From CAVXXB01 sp963765585 (GTDB lineage: Bacteria > Calditrichota > Calditrichia > JAJRVZ01): a DNA stretch of 64,000 nucleotides. The notes beneath the pieces were generated by a model that searched no databases, was not told the DNA's origin, and saw only the letters and a list, made by a program, of their open reading frames with translations. Shown here piece by piece: positions 27,451 through 36,238 of the stretch (its first letter is position 1; each line of letters starts with the position of its first letter). The position numbers and the translations under genes are program-made. The stretch is from positions 1 to 64,000 of the forward strand of contig CAVXXB010000015.1 in assembly GCA_963765585.1 (NCBI GenBank), read 5' to 3'.

Positions 27451-28467
27451 TTATTTTTTAGGATCCGGATCGCCTTTAAGGTTTTCCAGTTTATTTATTG
27501 TGCTATTCAGGTCTTCGGTGTCAATAGTTTTACGCATACTCATACGATATTTATTGAGGTGGTCCAGTGCAAGCTTAACTTTTCCCTGGGATTCATATAT
27601 TTTTCCCAGGAACAAATGAGCATCATCCAGTGTGTCATCCAGTTCAAGTGCATAAAGCAACTGACTTTCTGCATCTTCTAAATTTGATTTGCGATAAAAA
27701 TAAATACCGCGATACATATACCATTCACCAGAATTTTCATCGAGTTTTATGAGCTGATTAAAATAAGAAAGTCCCTTCTCAAATTCGTCAACCTGATAAT
27801 AACTTTTTCCAAGCAGTTCCAGAACATACATATTCCGGTTATCCGTTCTCCGGAACTCTTCCAATTCTTTTATTGAATCATTATAGCGTTTGAAGCGGAA
27901 GAATGTAATTCCCAGTAACCGGTGATATTCCGGATCAAGTTTTTCTGACGAAACAAGCTTAAGACGACGGTAGTCCGCCAGTTCGTTGTAGGCAACTTCA
28001 AGTTCACCCATTTCCATATAACACTGTGCAATTTTCAGAAACACCGACAAATCAGAAGGATCATTTACCCTGACCTTTCGAAAGGCTTTCAACGCTTCTT
28101 CATATTGCCCCATATTAAGGTATATTTGACCGATTTTATTGTGCGCTTCGGGGAAATTTGACCGGTATTTAATGGAATTATTATAGGCAGCCAATGCAGA
28201 ATTATAATCATATTTTGCTGTATAGATATCACCCTGAAACTTGTAAAACAAGGCAAAACGACTATTATTTTCTATAGCTACATTTATTTCCTGCAGCGCA
28301 TTGTCGTAGTCCTTTGAGTCAAAATATTCCACTGCCTGCATATAATGCGCATATGCCGTTTCACTTGCATCCACCGACTTGTCTTCGGGCAAAGAATAAG
28401 GATTACACGAACAAATAATGACCGTAAAAAGAAGTATTGCAAATCGATAGGAATTGATATTTGTCAT
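27451..28467 (-). CDS. TPR-repeat lipoprotein
   Basis: A 338-residue lipoprotein with lipobox IICSC (C21) followed by about seven TPR units covering residues 40-325 (for instance PEAHNKIGQIYLNMGQYEEA). TPR lipoproteins of this sort scaffold outer-membrane or periplasmic complexes; no partner is evident. It lies 12 bases after the HEAT-like gene in the mutM operon. Confidence 0.85.
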   Translation of the reverse strand: MTNINSYRFAILLFTVIICSCNPYSLPEDKSVDASETAYAHYMQAVEYFDSKDYDNALQEINVAIENNSRFALFYKFQGDIYTAKYDYNSALAAYNNSIKYRSNFPEAHNKIGQIYLNMGQYEEALKAFRKVRVNDPSDLSVFLKIAQCYMEMGELEVAYNELADYRRLKLVSSEKLDPEYHRLLGITFFRFKRYNDSIKELEEFRRTDNRNMYVLELLGKSYYQVDEFEKGLSYFNQLIKLDENSGEWYMYRGIYFYRKSNLEDAESQLLYALELDDTLDDAHLFLGKIYESQGKVKLALDHLNKYRMSMRKTIDTEDLNSTINKLENLKGDPDPKK

Positions 28468-28479
28468 TAGCAGAATTAT

Positions 28480-29139
28480 TTAATTTGATTTAAAAAATTT
28501 TGACACTTCCGGCAGCAGCTCAGGACACTCATTGGTTATCCACCCTAGAATGACATCCTGATTTAATACTCCCGTATCACACATGTCATTTTGCATGAGG
28601 TAAAGGACACGATTCATTATGCTGATAATAATATCTCTTTCACCCTTCTGATACCAGGAATTAATACTATTGATAATAAATTCATTCTTTTCAGAACATA
28701 ACATTTTTGCCGCCAGATATTCTGAGGTTGTTACCAAATCTTCTTCTGAAGAATGAATATGCTTCTCTATAAACGGTATAACTGATTTTGGTTTTACCAG
28801 ACCTGAATATTCCAGACTCTTTAAAGCATACTGGCGCACATTTTCATTTTTATCTATCAATAAACTTTTTAAAATCCGGTTAATTTTGGGCCTGGGGCCT
28901 ATCCTGCCAATCATTTCTGCCAGGATTGCTTTATCGAGAATTGCCCGCTGGGGTGTTTTTATAAAAAATTCATCCAGTGCCGGGCAAATCTCCTCATAAT
29001 ATTCATCAGTAATTTCTTCCTGATTTGCCACATTCAAAGCTTTTCCCAGATGTATCATCATTGATGTAGCAGATCTTATTTTTTCCGCAGATGGTTTGGT
29101 ACTTAAATATGCGTCAAATATTTCCTGGATATTATTCAT
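28480..29139 (-). CDS. HEAT-like helical repeat protein
   Basis: A 219-residue, all-helical, probably cytoplasmic protein. A repeat segment such as LIDKNENVRQYALKSLEYSG (about 88-107) has the pattern of HEAT/armadillo units. No catalytic motif is visible. It follows the adenosine-specific kinase gene by 20 bases. The likely role is protein-protein binding, but this is inference. Confidence 0.7.
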   Translation of the reverse strand: MNNIQEIFDAYLSTKPSAEKIRSATSMMIHLGKALNVANQEEITDEYYEEICPALDEFFIKTPQRAILDKAILAEMIGRIGPRPKINRILKSLLIDKNENVRQYALKSLEYSGLVKPKSVIPFIEKHIHSSEEDLVTTSEYLAAKMLCSEKNEFIINSINSWYQKGERDIIISIMNRVLYLMQNDMCDTGVLNQDVILGWITNECPELLPEVSKFFKSN

Positions 29140-29159
29140 GTTCAGATTCAGTTCCCAGA

Positions 29160-29642
29160 TTAAAATTTATAGCCAATTTGTCTTAGCAGTTGTTTTCGTT
29201 CATCGATATCGGCCGGTCCTTCAATACCGGTAACCGGTATGCCATCAACAACGCCCATAATGCCACGTCCCTGTTGTGTTTTTGCAACAATCACCTCTGT
29301 ATCATTTGCTGTTGCACAAAAGATTCTGACCACTTCCGGGACCATTTTTATAGTATTCAATATGTTTACCGGAAACCCATTGTCCATAAAGATAAGGAAT
29401 GAATGACCACATGCCAGATTCATTGCGTTTTTCTGTGCGAGTTGTATCATTTTATCATCATTGCCAGAAAATCTAACAAGCGCTTTCCCGGACGCCTCAC
29501 AGAAAGCAATTCCGAATTTCATACCCGGCTGCGTATTTACTATTGCTTCATGAATATCTTCAACGGTCTTGATAAAATGTGAATGCCCCAGAATGAAATT
29601 CAGATCGGATGGTTTCTCAATTTTTATGACTTCGAGATCCAT
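29160..29642 (-). CDS. Adenosine-specific kinase (DUF355 family)
   Basis: Member of a small conserved family (archaeal PAE2307 type) described as adenosine-specific kinases. I chose the ATG at 29642, giving 160 residues, the usual length; a GGAG site lies 5 bases upstream. An earlier ATG at 29693 would add 17 residues that the family lacks. Motifs include HSHFIKTVEDIHEA, KFGIAFCEASG, and QQGRGIMGVVDG near the end. It is the first gene of an operon running to mutM, and is divergent from trxB. Confidence 0.85.
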   Translation of the reverse strand: MDLEVIKIEKPSDLNFILGHSHFIKTVEDIHEAIVNTQPGMKFGIAFCEASGKALVRFSGNDDKMIQLAQKNAMNLACGHSFLIFMDNGFPVNILNTIKMVPEVVRIFCATANDTEVIVAKTQQGRGIMGVVDGIPVTGIEGPADIDERKQLLRQIGYKF

Positions 29643-29884
29643 ATTGACTCCGGTTTTTATTATCGAATTTAATGAACTTTTTTTTTTAATCAACTCATTT
29701 CTTGACGGGATTTTTTATTTGTGATCTTGAGCACCTGAATCCAATTCCAAATATACAATGTATCATTTACCATTATTTTGCATCAAAAATGTAATTTTTA
29801 AAGGTAAAAGAGAATGAATATTATTTAAGATATTACTAAATTAGCAAATGAAAATTCTATCCAATAAAGCAACAGGGGTTTAAA

Positions 29885-30817
29885 ATGAGCAACGAGAATC
29901 ATTATAAAGTAATTATCGTCGGTAGTGGTCCTGCCGGATTAACATCCGCAATTTATACAGCCCGCGCTGATCTTAAGCCACTCGTCCTCGAAGGCCAGCA
30001 ACCTGGTGGCCAGCTGACGATTACCACTGACGTTGAAAACTTTCCCGGATTTCCCGAAGGCATTATGGGTCCAAAGTTAATGGATGAGATGCGTAATCAG
30101 GCCACTCGTTTTGGTGCAGAATGTAAGTTCGAATTGGTATCGGAAGTAGACTTTTCGAAAAAACCGTTTACAGTCGTATCCGAGAACGGTACCTACACCG
30201 CAGATTCTGTCATAATTGCCACCGGTGCATCTGCACGGCTGCTTGGCCTCGAATCGGAGCAAAAATATATGGGCTATGGCGTCTCGGCCTGCGCAACCTG
30301 CGATGGTTTTTTCTTTAAAGATAAAGAAATTGTCGTTGTTGGTGGCGGCGATTCTGCCATGGAGGAAGCCATCTTTTTAACCAAATTTGCCAGTAAAGTC
30401 ACGGTTATTCACCGTCGTGAAGGTTTCCGCTCCTCTAAAATAATGTTAGAAAGAGCCCAGAAAAATCCAAAAATCAATTTTATGCTCAATCAGGTAATTG
30501 AAGAGATAAAAGGAGACAAAACGGTTAAATCTGTGGTTTTGAGAAATACACAAACGGATGAAAAATCTGAGTTAGCCGCAGAAGGTGTTTTTATGGCTAT
30601 TGGCCATACGCCCAACACATCGATATTTGTAAGCAAAATTGATACTGACGAATCCGGTTATATAAAGACACAGGCAGGTTCCACAAAAACTAACATTCCC
30701 GGTGTTTTTGCCTGTGGTGATGTTCAGGACAAAATTTACCGTCAGGCTATTACCGCTGCCGGAAGTGGTTGCATGGCGGCCATCGATGCTGAGAAATATT
30801 TGGAAGGCCTTGAATAA
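29885..30817 (+). CDS. trxB: Thioredoxin reductase
   Basis: NADPH-dependent flavoenzyme that reduces thioredoxin. The 310 residues show the FAD motif GSGPAGLT (13-20), the redox pair C136/C139 in CATCDG, the NADPH motif GGGDSAMEE near 150, and the C-terminal FACGDVQD motif. AGGGG lies upstream of the ATG. The 190-base gap to the divergent adenosine-specific kinase gene is AT-rich and should hold both promoters; a TTGAGC then TATACA pair near 29728-29758 is a weak candidate for trxB. Confidence 0.96.
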   Translation: MSNENHYKVIIVGSGPAGLTSAIYTARADLKPLVLEGQQPGGQLTITTDVENFPGFPEGIMGPKLMDEMRNQATRFGAECKFELVSEVDFSKKPFTVVSENGTYTADSVIIATGASARLLGLESEQKYMGYGVSACATCDGFFFKDKEIVVVGGGDSAMEEAIFLTKFASKVTVIHRREGFRSSKIMLERAQKNPKINFMLNQVIEEIKGDKTVKSVVLRNTQTDEKSELAAEGVFMAIGHTPNTSIFVSKIDTDESGYIKTQAGSTKTNIPGVFACGDVQDKIYRQAITAAGSGCMAAIDAEKYLEGLE

Positions 30818-30818
30818 A

Positions 30819-30873
30819 TTAGGAGTGAGGAGTGAGGAATTAGAAGTTAGAAGTTAGAAGTTAGAAGTTAAAT
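30819..30873. repeat. Heptamer tandem array downstream of trxB
   Basis: Seven consecutive 7-base units are readable from 30820: TTAGGAG, TGAGGAG, TGAGGAA, then TTAGAAG four times. It fills most of the 99-base gap between the convergent trxB and permease genes. Confidence 0.9.
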
Positions 30874-30916
30874 AGAATTTGCAGATCAACTTTCCCAAAT
30901 AGGAACATTTCTCATT

Positions 30917-32305
30917 TCAAATTCCTGATCCCTGATTTTCTTGTTTGTTCTTCCTTTTCCAATAAGTAAAAACAGGCCATCCGATGAGAATCAATGCCAA
31001 TCCCAGAACAGATTCTAACGGTTTCTCAATTAAGGTATTGATGGCAATGAGACCCATTGCCAGGCCGAACAGAACAGGTACTGCCGGATACCCCCACACT
31101 TTATATGGACGGGGTTTATCCGGCATTTTTTTTCTTAAGACAAATAACGCAATAGCCAGCGCAATATAAAACAGCAGAGTAGAGAAAATAACATACGTAT
31201 ACAATTGTTCATAAGTACCGCTGACACATAAAATCGAGGCAATTATTCCCTGCCAGATAACTGCGACAGAGGGTGAATGATATTTTGGATGCACCCGCGA
31301 GAATGATTTAAAGAAAATACCATCCCTGGCCATGGCATAATAGATGCGTGGTCCGGGAAGGATTGTTGCACTTAGACAACCAAAAATGGATATGAGAATT
31401 AATGCGGTCATTATCACACCAAAGACACTACCAAACACTGCGGTGACGGCTTTTTCACCAATCCTAACCACCCCTACCATTTCATCCATTGGTAAGGCCT
31501 GGATATAAAACAAATTTACTAGCACATATATTATTCCAATAAAAACAATTCCCAGGATTAAACTGAGCGGCAGATTTTTTTGTGGATTTTTTATTTCGCT
31601 GGCAATCGGATTTATATTATACCATCCATCAAATGTCCATAGCACAGCGATTAAAGCAATTCCAAATGCTGTAATTATATTTTGAGGGATAGCGGTACTG
31701 TTGCTAACCACTTCTTGTGATGCAGAGTTATCTGCACCTATCATGAGAATACCTGCCATTACCAGAACGGCTATAGCCAATATTTTGATGATTGTAAATA
31801 CATTTTGAATTGTACTTCCCGAGCGTACGCCTAGATAATTTATTGCGGTTAATGCAACTATTCCGGTAACTGCCACTAATTGTCCTGCCGAAATTGATAT
31901 TACAGATGAATCAATTACTAAATTTTGCAGACCCAGTGATGGAAAAAAGTGAGACAAGTATTCTGCAAATCCCACACCCAGGGCTGCAATACCACCACTG
32001 TAAATTATAAAAAAAGATATCCAGCCATACATAAAACCGGCCAGGGGCCCGTATGCTGTTCTCAAATAGGCATATTGCCCGCCTGCTTCGGGTATCATTG
32101 CGCCAAGTTCTGCCAGGGTAAGTCCGCCAAACAATGTAAGAATGGCACCAAAAATCCATACTCCAAGTATCAGATAGGGATCTGGTAACGATTGTGCAAT
32201 AATTCCAGTGGTTAGGAAAATACCGGATCCGATAACTGACCCGATGACCAAAAGAGTCGCATCAAAGAGGTTAAGTTTGGCGATAAGTTCCGGTTCTTTT
32301 GACAT
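30917..32305 (-). CDS. APC-family amino acid permease
   Basis: Twelve-helix inner-membrane transporter of the amino acid-polyamine-organocation family. I prefer the ATG at 32305 (462 residues, beginning MSKEPELIAKLNLFDA), since the hydrophobic core GSVIGSGIFLTTG then begins near residue 22 as in relatives. An ATG at 32368 would add 21 residues. The consensus GSGIF in helix 1 binds the substrate amine/carboxylate. It resembles the LAT-like exchangers, but the substrate cannot be told from sequence. Confidence 0.88.
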   Translation of the reverse strand: MSKEPELIAKLNLFDATLLVIGSVIGSGIFLTTGIIAQSLPDPYLILGVWIFGAILTLFGGLTLAELGAMIPEAGGQYAYLRTAYGPLAGFMYGWISFFIIYSGGIAALGVGFAEYLSHFFPSLGLQNLVIDSSVISISAGQLVAVTGIVALTAINYLGVRSGSTIQNVFTIIKILAIAVLVMAGILMIGADNSASQEVVSNSTAIPQNIITAFGIALIAVLWTFDGWYNINPIASEIKNPQKNLPLSLILGIVFIGIIYVLVNLFYIQALPMDEMVGVVRIGEKAVTAVFGSVFGVIMTALILISIFGCLSATILPGPRIYYAMARDGIFFKSFSRVHPKYHSPSVAVIWQGIIASILCVSGTYEQLYTYVIFSTLLFYIALAIALFVLRKKMPDKPRPYKVWGYPAVPVLFGLAMGLIAINTLIEKPLESVLGLALILIGWPVFTYWKRKNKQENQGSGI

Positions 32306-32427
32306 AATTCTTCTCGCAAGATTTGTTTCGAAAATAGCTATTCGGTTGGTCAAATCCAAATATTTCAATATTTATGCAACAAAAAGTGATTTTGCGTGTC
32401 TTATTATTTAATTTGAACTTTTGATAA

Positions 32428-32490
32428 ATTACTCACGCAAAGACGCAAAGCATTTCAATTAGAAATTAGAGATTAGAGATTTTGAACTAA
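32428..32490. repeat. Heptamer-type repeats upstream of the 16-residue-repeat gene
   Basis: A CACGCAAAGACGCAAAG segment is followed by units ATTAGAA, ATTAGAG, ATTAGAG and a decayed unit. It lies immediately before the start at 32501, so it may overlap the promoter. Confidence 0.7.
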
Positions 32491-32500
32491 GAGGTTAATT

Positions 32501-33512
32501 ATGCTAAAGTCCTATCTGATAATTTTAACTTTATTAATGTTTTTTATTGATTTAACGGCCCAAAGTTTTGATATCCCTTCCAAACATTGGGGAATCAGCT
32601 TTGGTAATTCAAAAAATTTTTCCGGATTGCGTTTTAATTTTCGTGACCGGGATGTAGACAGAATAAACGGGGTAAATGTTACTTTTTGGAAATCTTACGA
32701 GAATGATTATTCAGAAGTACACGGCATATCGTTTGGTGTAATTCCCGAAGCAGACTTACCTGTATGGTATTAACTTGGGAATTGGCGGCCCTGCGGCGAC
32801 CAAGGAAATGAGAGGAATAAGCCTCGGCGTTCTCGGTGCAGGTTCCGGAGGCGATATTACCGGCATTGCGATTGGTGGACTGGGAGTCGGTGGTGGTGGT
32901 AATCTGACCGGCCTCTTTATCGGTGGTTTGGGTGCCGGTGGTGGCGGTGATGTGACAGGTGTGGCCATTGGTGGTCTTGGTGTCGGGGCGGGTGGTCATT
33001 TAAAAGGGTTAAGTCTCGGCTTACTCGGTGTCGGTGCCGGCAAAGGGATGACTGGAATAAATATAGGCGGTATCGGTGTAGGTTCTGGCGAGGATGTAAC
33101 AGGGTTCAGTTTTGGATTGATCGGTGTTGGCTCAGGTCAAACCATGACCGGAGTGAGCATTGGTGGTATTGGAGTTGGCGCTGGCGAGGCTATCTATGGA
33201 ATTACAATTGGTGGTATCGGGGTCGGATCACCAACTATTAAGGGAATAACAATTGGTGGTATTGCTGCAGGCGGTGAAAATATAACTGGTATAACTGCGG
33301 CACTTGCAATGGTAAAAATTGAAAATAATGGCACTCATACAGGATTTAACCTGAGCGCTTTTAATTATATAAAAGGGACCCAGGTTGGTTTCTCCATTGG
33401 AATCGTAAACTATGCCTATAGTTTAAAGGGTATTCAAATAGGTTTGGTGAACTATGTCCGTGATAATCCGGAATACTTAAAGGTGCTGCCAATTATTAAT
33501 GCTAATTTCTAA
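32501..33512 (+). pseudogene. Secreted protein of 16-residue glycine-rich repeats, interrupted by a frameshift
   Basis: The first part (32501-32773) encodes a signal peptide (about 1-20, ending TAQ) and a short beta-rich region. One extra base near 32756 shifts the frame; removing it joins ADYLYGINLGIGGP to the long second frame ending at 33512. The joined protein has eight nearly perfect 16-residue units of the form (V/I/L/M)TGxxIGGxGVGxGGx, then units of 15 residues and a tail with GxxIGLVNY motifs. The tail resembles LA_2272-type surface repeat proteins. A solenoid or barrel-like fold is likely. The break may be an assembly error. It ends at a bidirectional terminator. Confidence 0.75.
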
Positions 33513-33515
33513 AAG

Positions 33516-33546
33516 AAAAGGCTGTCTGAAAAAACGACAGCCTTTT
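33516..33546. terminator. Bidirectional intrinsic terminator
   Basis: Stem AAAAGGCTGTC / GACAGCCTTTT with a 9-base loop between two convergent genes ending at 33512 and 33570. T-rich sequence follows on both strands, best on the minus strand. Confidence 0.92.
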
Positions 33547-33569
33547 ATGCAAAATTGTAACTATCCAAT

Positions 33570-34154
33570 TTAAAGCAAACTAAAATTATACCCCAATACA
33601 ACCTGAATTGTATTGTATCCCATTGATCCGGATAATTCTGAAGGTAAGTTTTCCATATCCAGTTCATGACTTACAATATGATACACAACTTCTCCGGTAA
33701 GTCCGAATAAAAAGTCGACGCCGGCACCGACATTAAAACCGACTGATCCCTTAAGATCCAAATCGTTGTCGCCAACGCTCCATTTTCCGTCATAAAATGC
33801 GACGCCACCCCTTAAATAGGGAGAAATTGCAGGAAGCGGCAAGACATGCCATCTCACATAAGCCCCATAAAAATTTTGATTAATTTTTATTTCTGTAGTA
33901 CTCATATCAGTTGGATCTAACGAATTAAATTTATAGGGCGATACCAGAAAATTTGCTTCAACACCCAGGTCAAGAATAGGAAGCAGATCTGTTCCGGCTG
34001 TGACGGCCAATGGAATAGCAGTTGCCCCTTCATCCTGATCCTCAAAACTGGAAAAACCTAACCCACCCTGAACGCCTATATAGAATTGTGCCTGAGATAG
34101 ACCTGCCGTCAGGGTAATAACCAATAAAATTATAAATAATCTTGATAAACGCAT
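33570..34154 (-). CDS. Small outer-membrane beta-barrel protein
   Basis: A 194-residue protein with a signal peptide (about 1-22, ending SQAQ) and alternating beta strands ending in an aromatic-hydrophobic C-terminus (VLGYNFSLL), the mark of an eight-stranded OmpA/OmpX-like barrel. The first strand FYIGVQGGLGFSSF is typical. The role is unknown. A 224-base gap upstream shows no gene. Confidence 0.8.
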   Translation of the reverse strand: MRLSRLFIILLVITLTAGLSQAQFYIGVQGGLGFSSFEDQDEGATAIPLAVTAGTDLLPILDLGVEANFLVSPYKFNSLDPTDMSTTEIKINQNFYGAYVRWHVLPLPAISPYLRGGVAFYDGKWSVGDNDLDLKGSVGFNVGAGVDFLFGLTGEVVYHIVSHELDMENLPSELSGSMGYNTIQVVLGYNFSLL

Positions 34155-34378
34155 TATGCCTCCTCATAAGTAAGTTTGATTAAATTTAAAATTAAGTGTT
34201 TCCTGCTACGTAAACAAGCTTCGACCGATAATTCAATTATTACTATTTTTTTTGCATTATTTACAGATAGCATTTTTATATAATGAAACCGTGTAGCGAG
34301 TATATATATCTACGGAAATAGGTTGAATTTGTTTGAAAAGAATAAAATGTGATAAACCCAGGTGGGGAAATAATAGAA

Positions 34379-35419
34379 TCAATCATCAAATATAAGTTCA
34401 AATATGCTTTTCTTCCTCTCGCCTTTTCTATAGGGTAACCGGCCATATTTATCACTTGTGATAATCCCAACCGGACCCTGATAGATACCTCCATGAATCA
34501 TACCATCAAATACACGTACCGCAACAATATTTTCTGAATTATACAAAATGTCATCAGGATCAAGTGGATAAGCACGCCACTGCGCATACTCATAGCCATC
34601 CAGATGATTTTCTCCAAATTTGGAAATCCTTCCGGTACTTCCCACCAGTTTTCCGTTGAAATAGACTTCATCAATATCATCAATTTTACCCAGCATGAGA
34701 ATTAATTCCTGATGACGAAATTTATCAGGAATAATAACCCCGGTTCGATACCAGGCATACCCGTCATAATCTTTATAGCCCTGAGTTTCCCATGGAGCCG
34801 GAACTAAAATTTTATCCCAGTGCATATCATTATAACCATACTCTTTCCAATCCAGGTCATCTCCAATCTTAAATTTCCAGAGACCATCCATATGAATGTC
34901 CGGTTCATATTCATCATTCCTCGAATAGAGTCCAATCCGACCACGGATAATTCCACCACCAAGTTCCTTATCAAATACCCGAACAGCGACGATATTCTTT
35001 TTATCAAAATTCAAATATTTTTGTGGAATATAATACGTTCTGTCTTGCGAATAAGCTGTGCTAAAATTTGGTGGAAATGAACCTGAGAACCCAACAAAAT
35101 GCCCATTAATATAGACTTCATCTACATCATCAATTTGCCATAATCGTATATAGATGCCGCGTGATTCATATTTATTGCTAATTGAAAATTCGGTTCGGTA
35201 CCATGCATATCCATCGTATCCGGGAAACCCCTCATCCTCCCACTGGGAAGGTGTAAAAATATTCTCCCAGTCTTCATCGTTAAAATCAGGGTCTGCCCAG
35301 GACAAATTATCACCTAAATTAAATTTCCACTGGCCGCGCAGATCTACAAGTCTTGTCCACTCTTCCCCTGCCAGAGTTGTTAAAAATGAAAGCAATATTA
35401 TTAAGATTATCTTGTACAT
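34379..35419 (-). CDS. Secreted protein with two tandem galactose-binding-like (GH2 sugar-binding) modules
   Basis: A 346-residue secreted protein with a signal peptide (about 1-17). It consists of two homologous jelly-roll modules, about 25-165 and 170-335, each showing WKF(N/K), GD, W, YDGYAWYRT, IDDVDEVY(I/F)NG, VG and IVAVRVFD. These match the sugar-binding N-terminal domain of GH2 beta-galactosidases, but the catalytic TIM barrel is absent. It probably binds a glycan. It lies 90 bases after the response regulator gene and could be its target or cotranscribed. Confidence 0.85.
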   Translation of the reverse strand: MYKIILIILLSFLTTLAGEEWTRLVDLRGQWKFNLGDNLSWADPDFNDEDWENIFTPSQWEDEGFPGYDGYAWYRTEFSISNKYESRGIYIRLWQIDDVDEVYINGHFVGFSGSFPPNFSTAYSQDRTYYIPQKYLNFDKKNIVAVRVFDKELGGGIIRGRIGLYSRNDEYEPDIHMDGLWKFKIGDDLDWKEYGYNDMHWDKILVPAPWETQGYKDYDGYAWYRTGVIIPDKFRHQELILMLGKIDDIDEVYFNGKLVGSTGRISKFGENHLDGYEYAQWRAYPLDPDDILYNSENIVAVRVFDGMIHGGIYQGPVGIITSDKYGRLPYRKGERKKSIFELIFDD

Positions 35420-35509
35420 GATTGACTATCTATTTTTCTTAACTACAAATAATATACACATAATTGATTAAGAGGTTGTTCGCTTGAAGTAAATAAATGT
35501 AAAATTATG

Positions 35510-36193
35510 TCATGCCTCAATATATTTGTATCCGATTCCATGTACAGTCAGGATATGTTTTGGATTTGCGGGGTCATCTTCCGTTTTTTGTCGTAATTTA
35601 AGAATAAAATTATCCACAGTCCGGGTTGTCGTCATATCCTCATAACCCCATATTTCATTGAGTAAGGTATCTCTTTCAATGGTCTCATTTTTATGTTCCC
35701 ATAAATATTTTAGAATCTCGAACTCTTTATGGGACATTGGAATAACTTCATCTTCATCATAGGCTTCATATGTTGAGAAGTTTACACTGAGTTTACCTAT
35801 CCTGACTTTTTTTATTGACCGGGTGGATCCATCGGATCTCCGCAATACCGCCTTTATTCGTGCAAGAAGTTCCCTTAAACTAAAGGGTTTTGTTATATAA
35901 TCATCAGCACCAAGCTCAAGCCCGAGCACCTTATCGATTTCTTCTCCCTTTGCCGTCAGCATCAGAATTGGTGTTTTTATATCTTTTGACCGCACCTCTT
36001 TGCAGATATCAAACCCGGATTTTTTAGGTAACATTACATCCAGTAATATCAAATCGTATGAATTATTTAAAATTTTCTCCAATCCCTCATCACCATCAGC
36101 AGCCATATCCACTTTATAATCCTCAAACTCGAGATTATCCCGCAGACCAAGACGCATTTGCTCTTCATCTTCAACAATCAGAATATTTGCCAT
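35510..36193 (-). CDS. OmpR-family response regulator
   Basis: A 227-residue DNA-binding regulator: receiver domain with phosphoacceptor D52 in LLDVMLP and acidic pair D9/E10, then a C-terminal winged helix (about 130-225) ending in the family HGIGYKYIE motif. It follows the histidine kinase gene by 45 bases, so the pair forms a two-component system. Confidence 0.96.
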   Translation of the reverse strand: MANILIVEDEEQMRLGLRDNLEFEDYKVDMAADGDEGLEKILNNSYDLILLDVMLPKKSGFDICKEVRSKDIKTPILMLTAKGEEIDKVLGLELGADDYITKPFSLRELLARIKAVLRRSDGSTRSIKKVRIGKLSVNFSTYEAYDEDEVIPMSHKEFEILKYLWEHKNETIERDTLLNEIWGYEDMTTTRTVDNFILKLRQKTEDDPANPKHILTVHGIGYKYIEA

Positions 36194-36238
36194 AACGCCT
36201 CCTGAAATTTATTTAATATAAATAAGAACTATCAGAGG

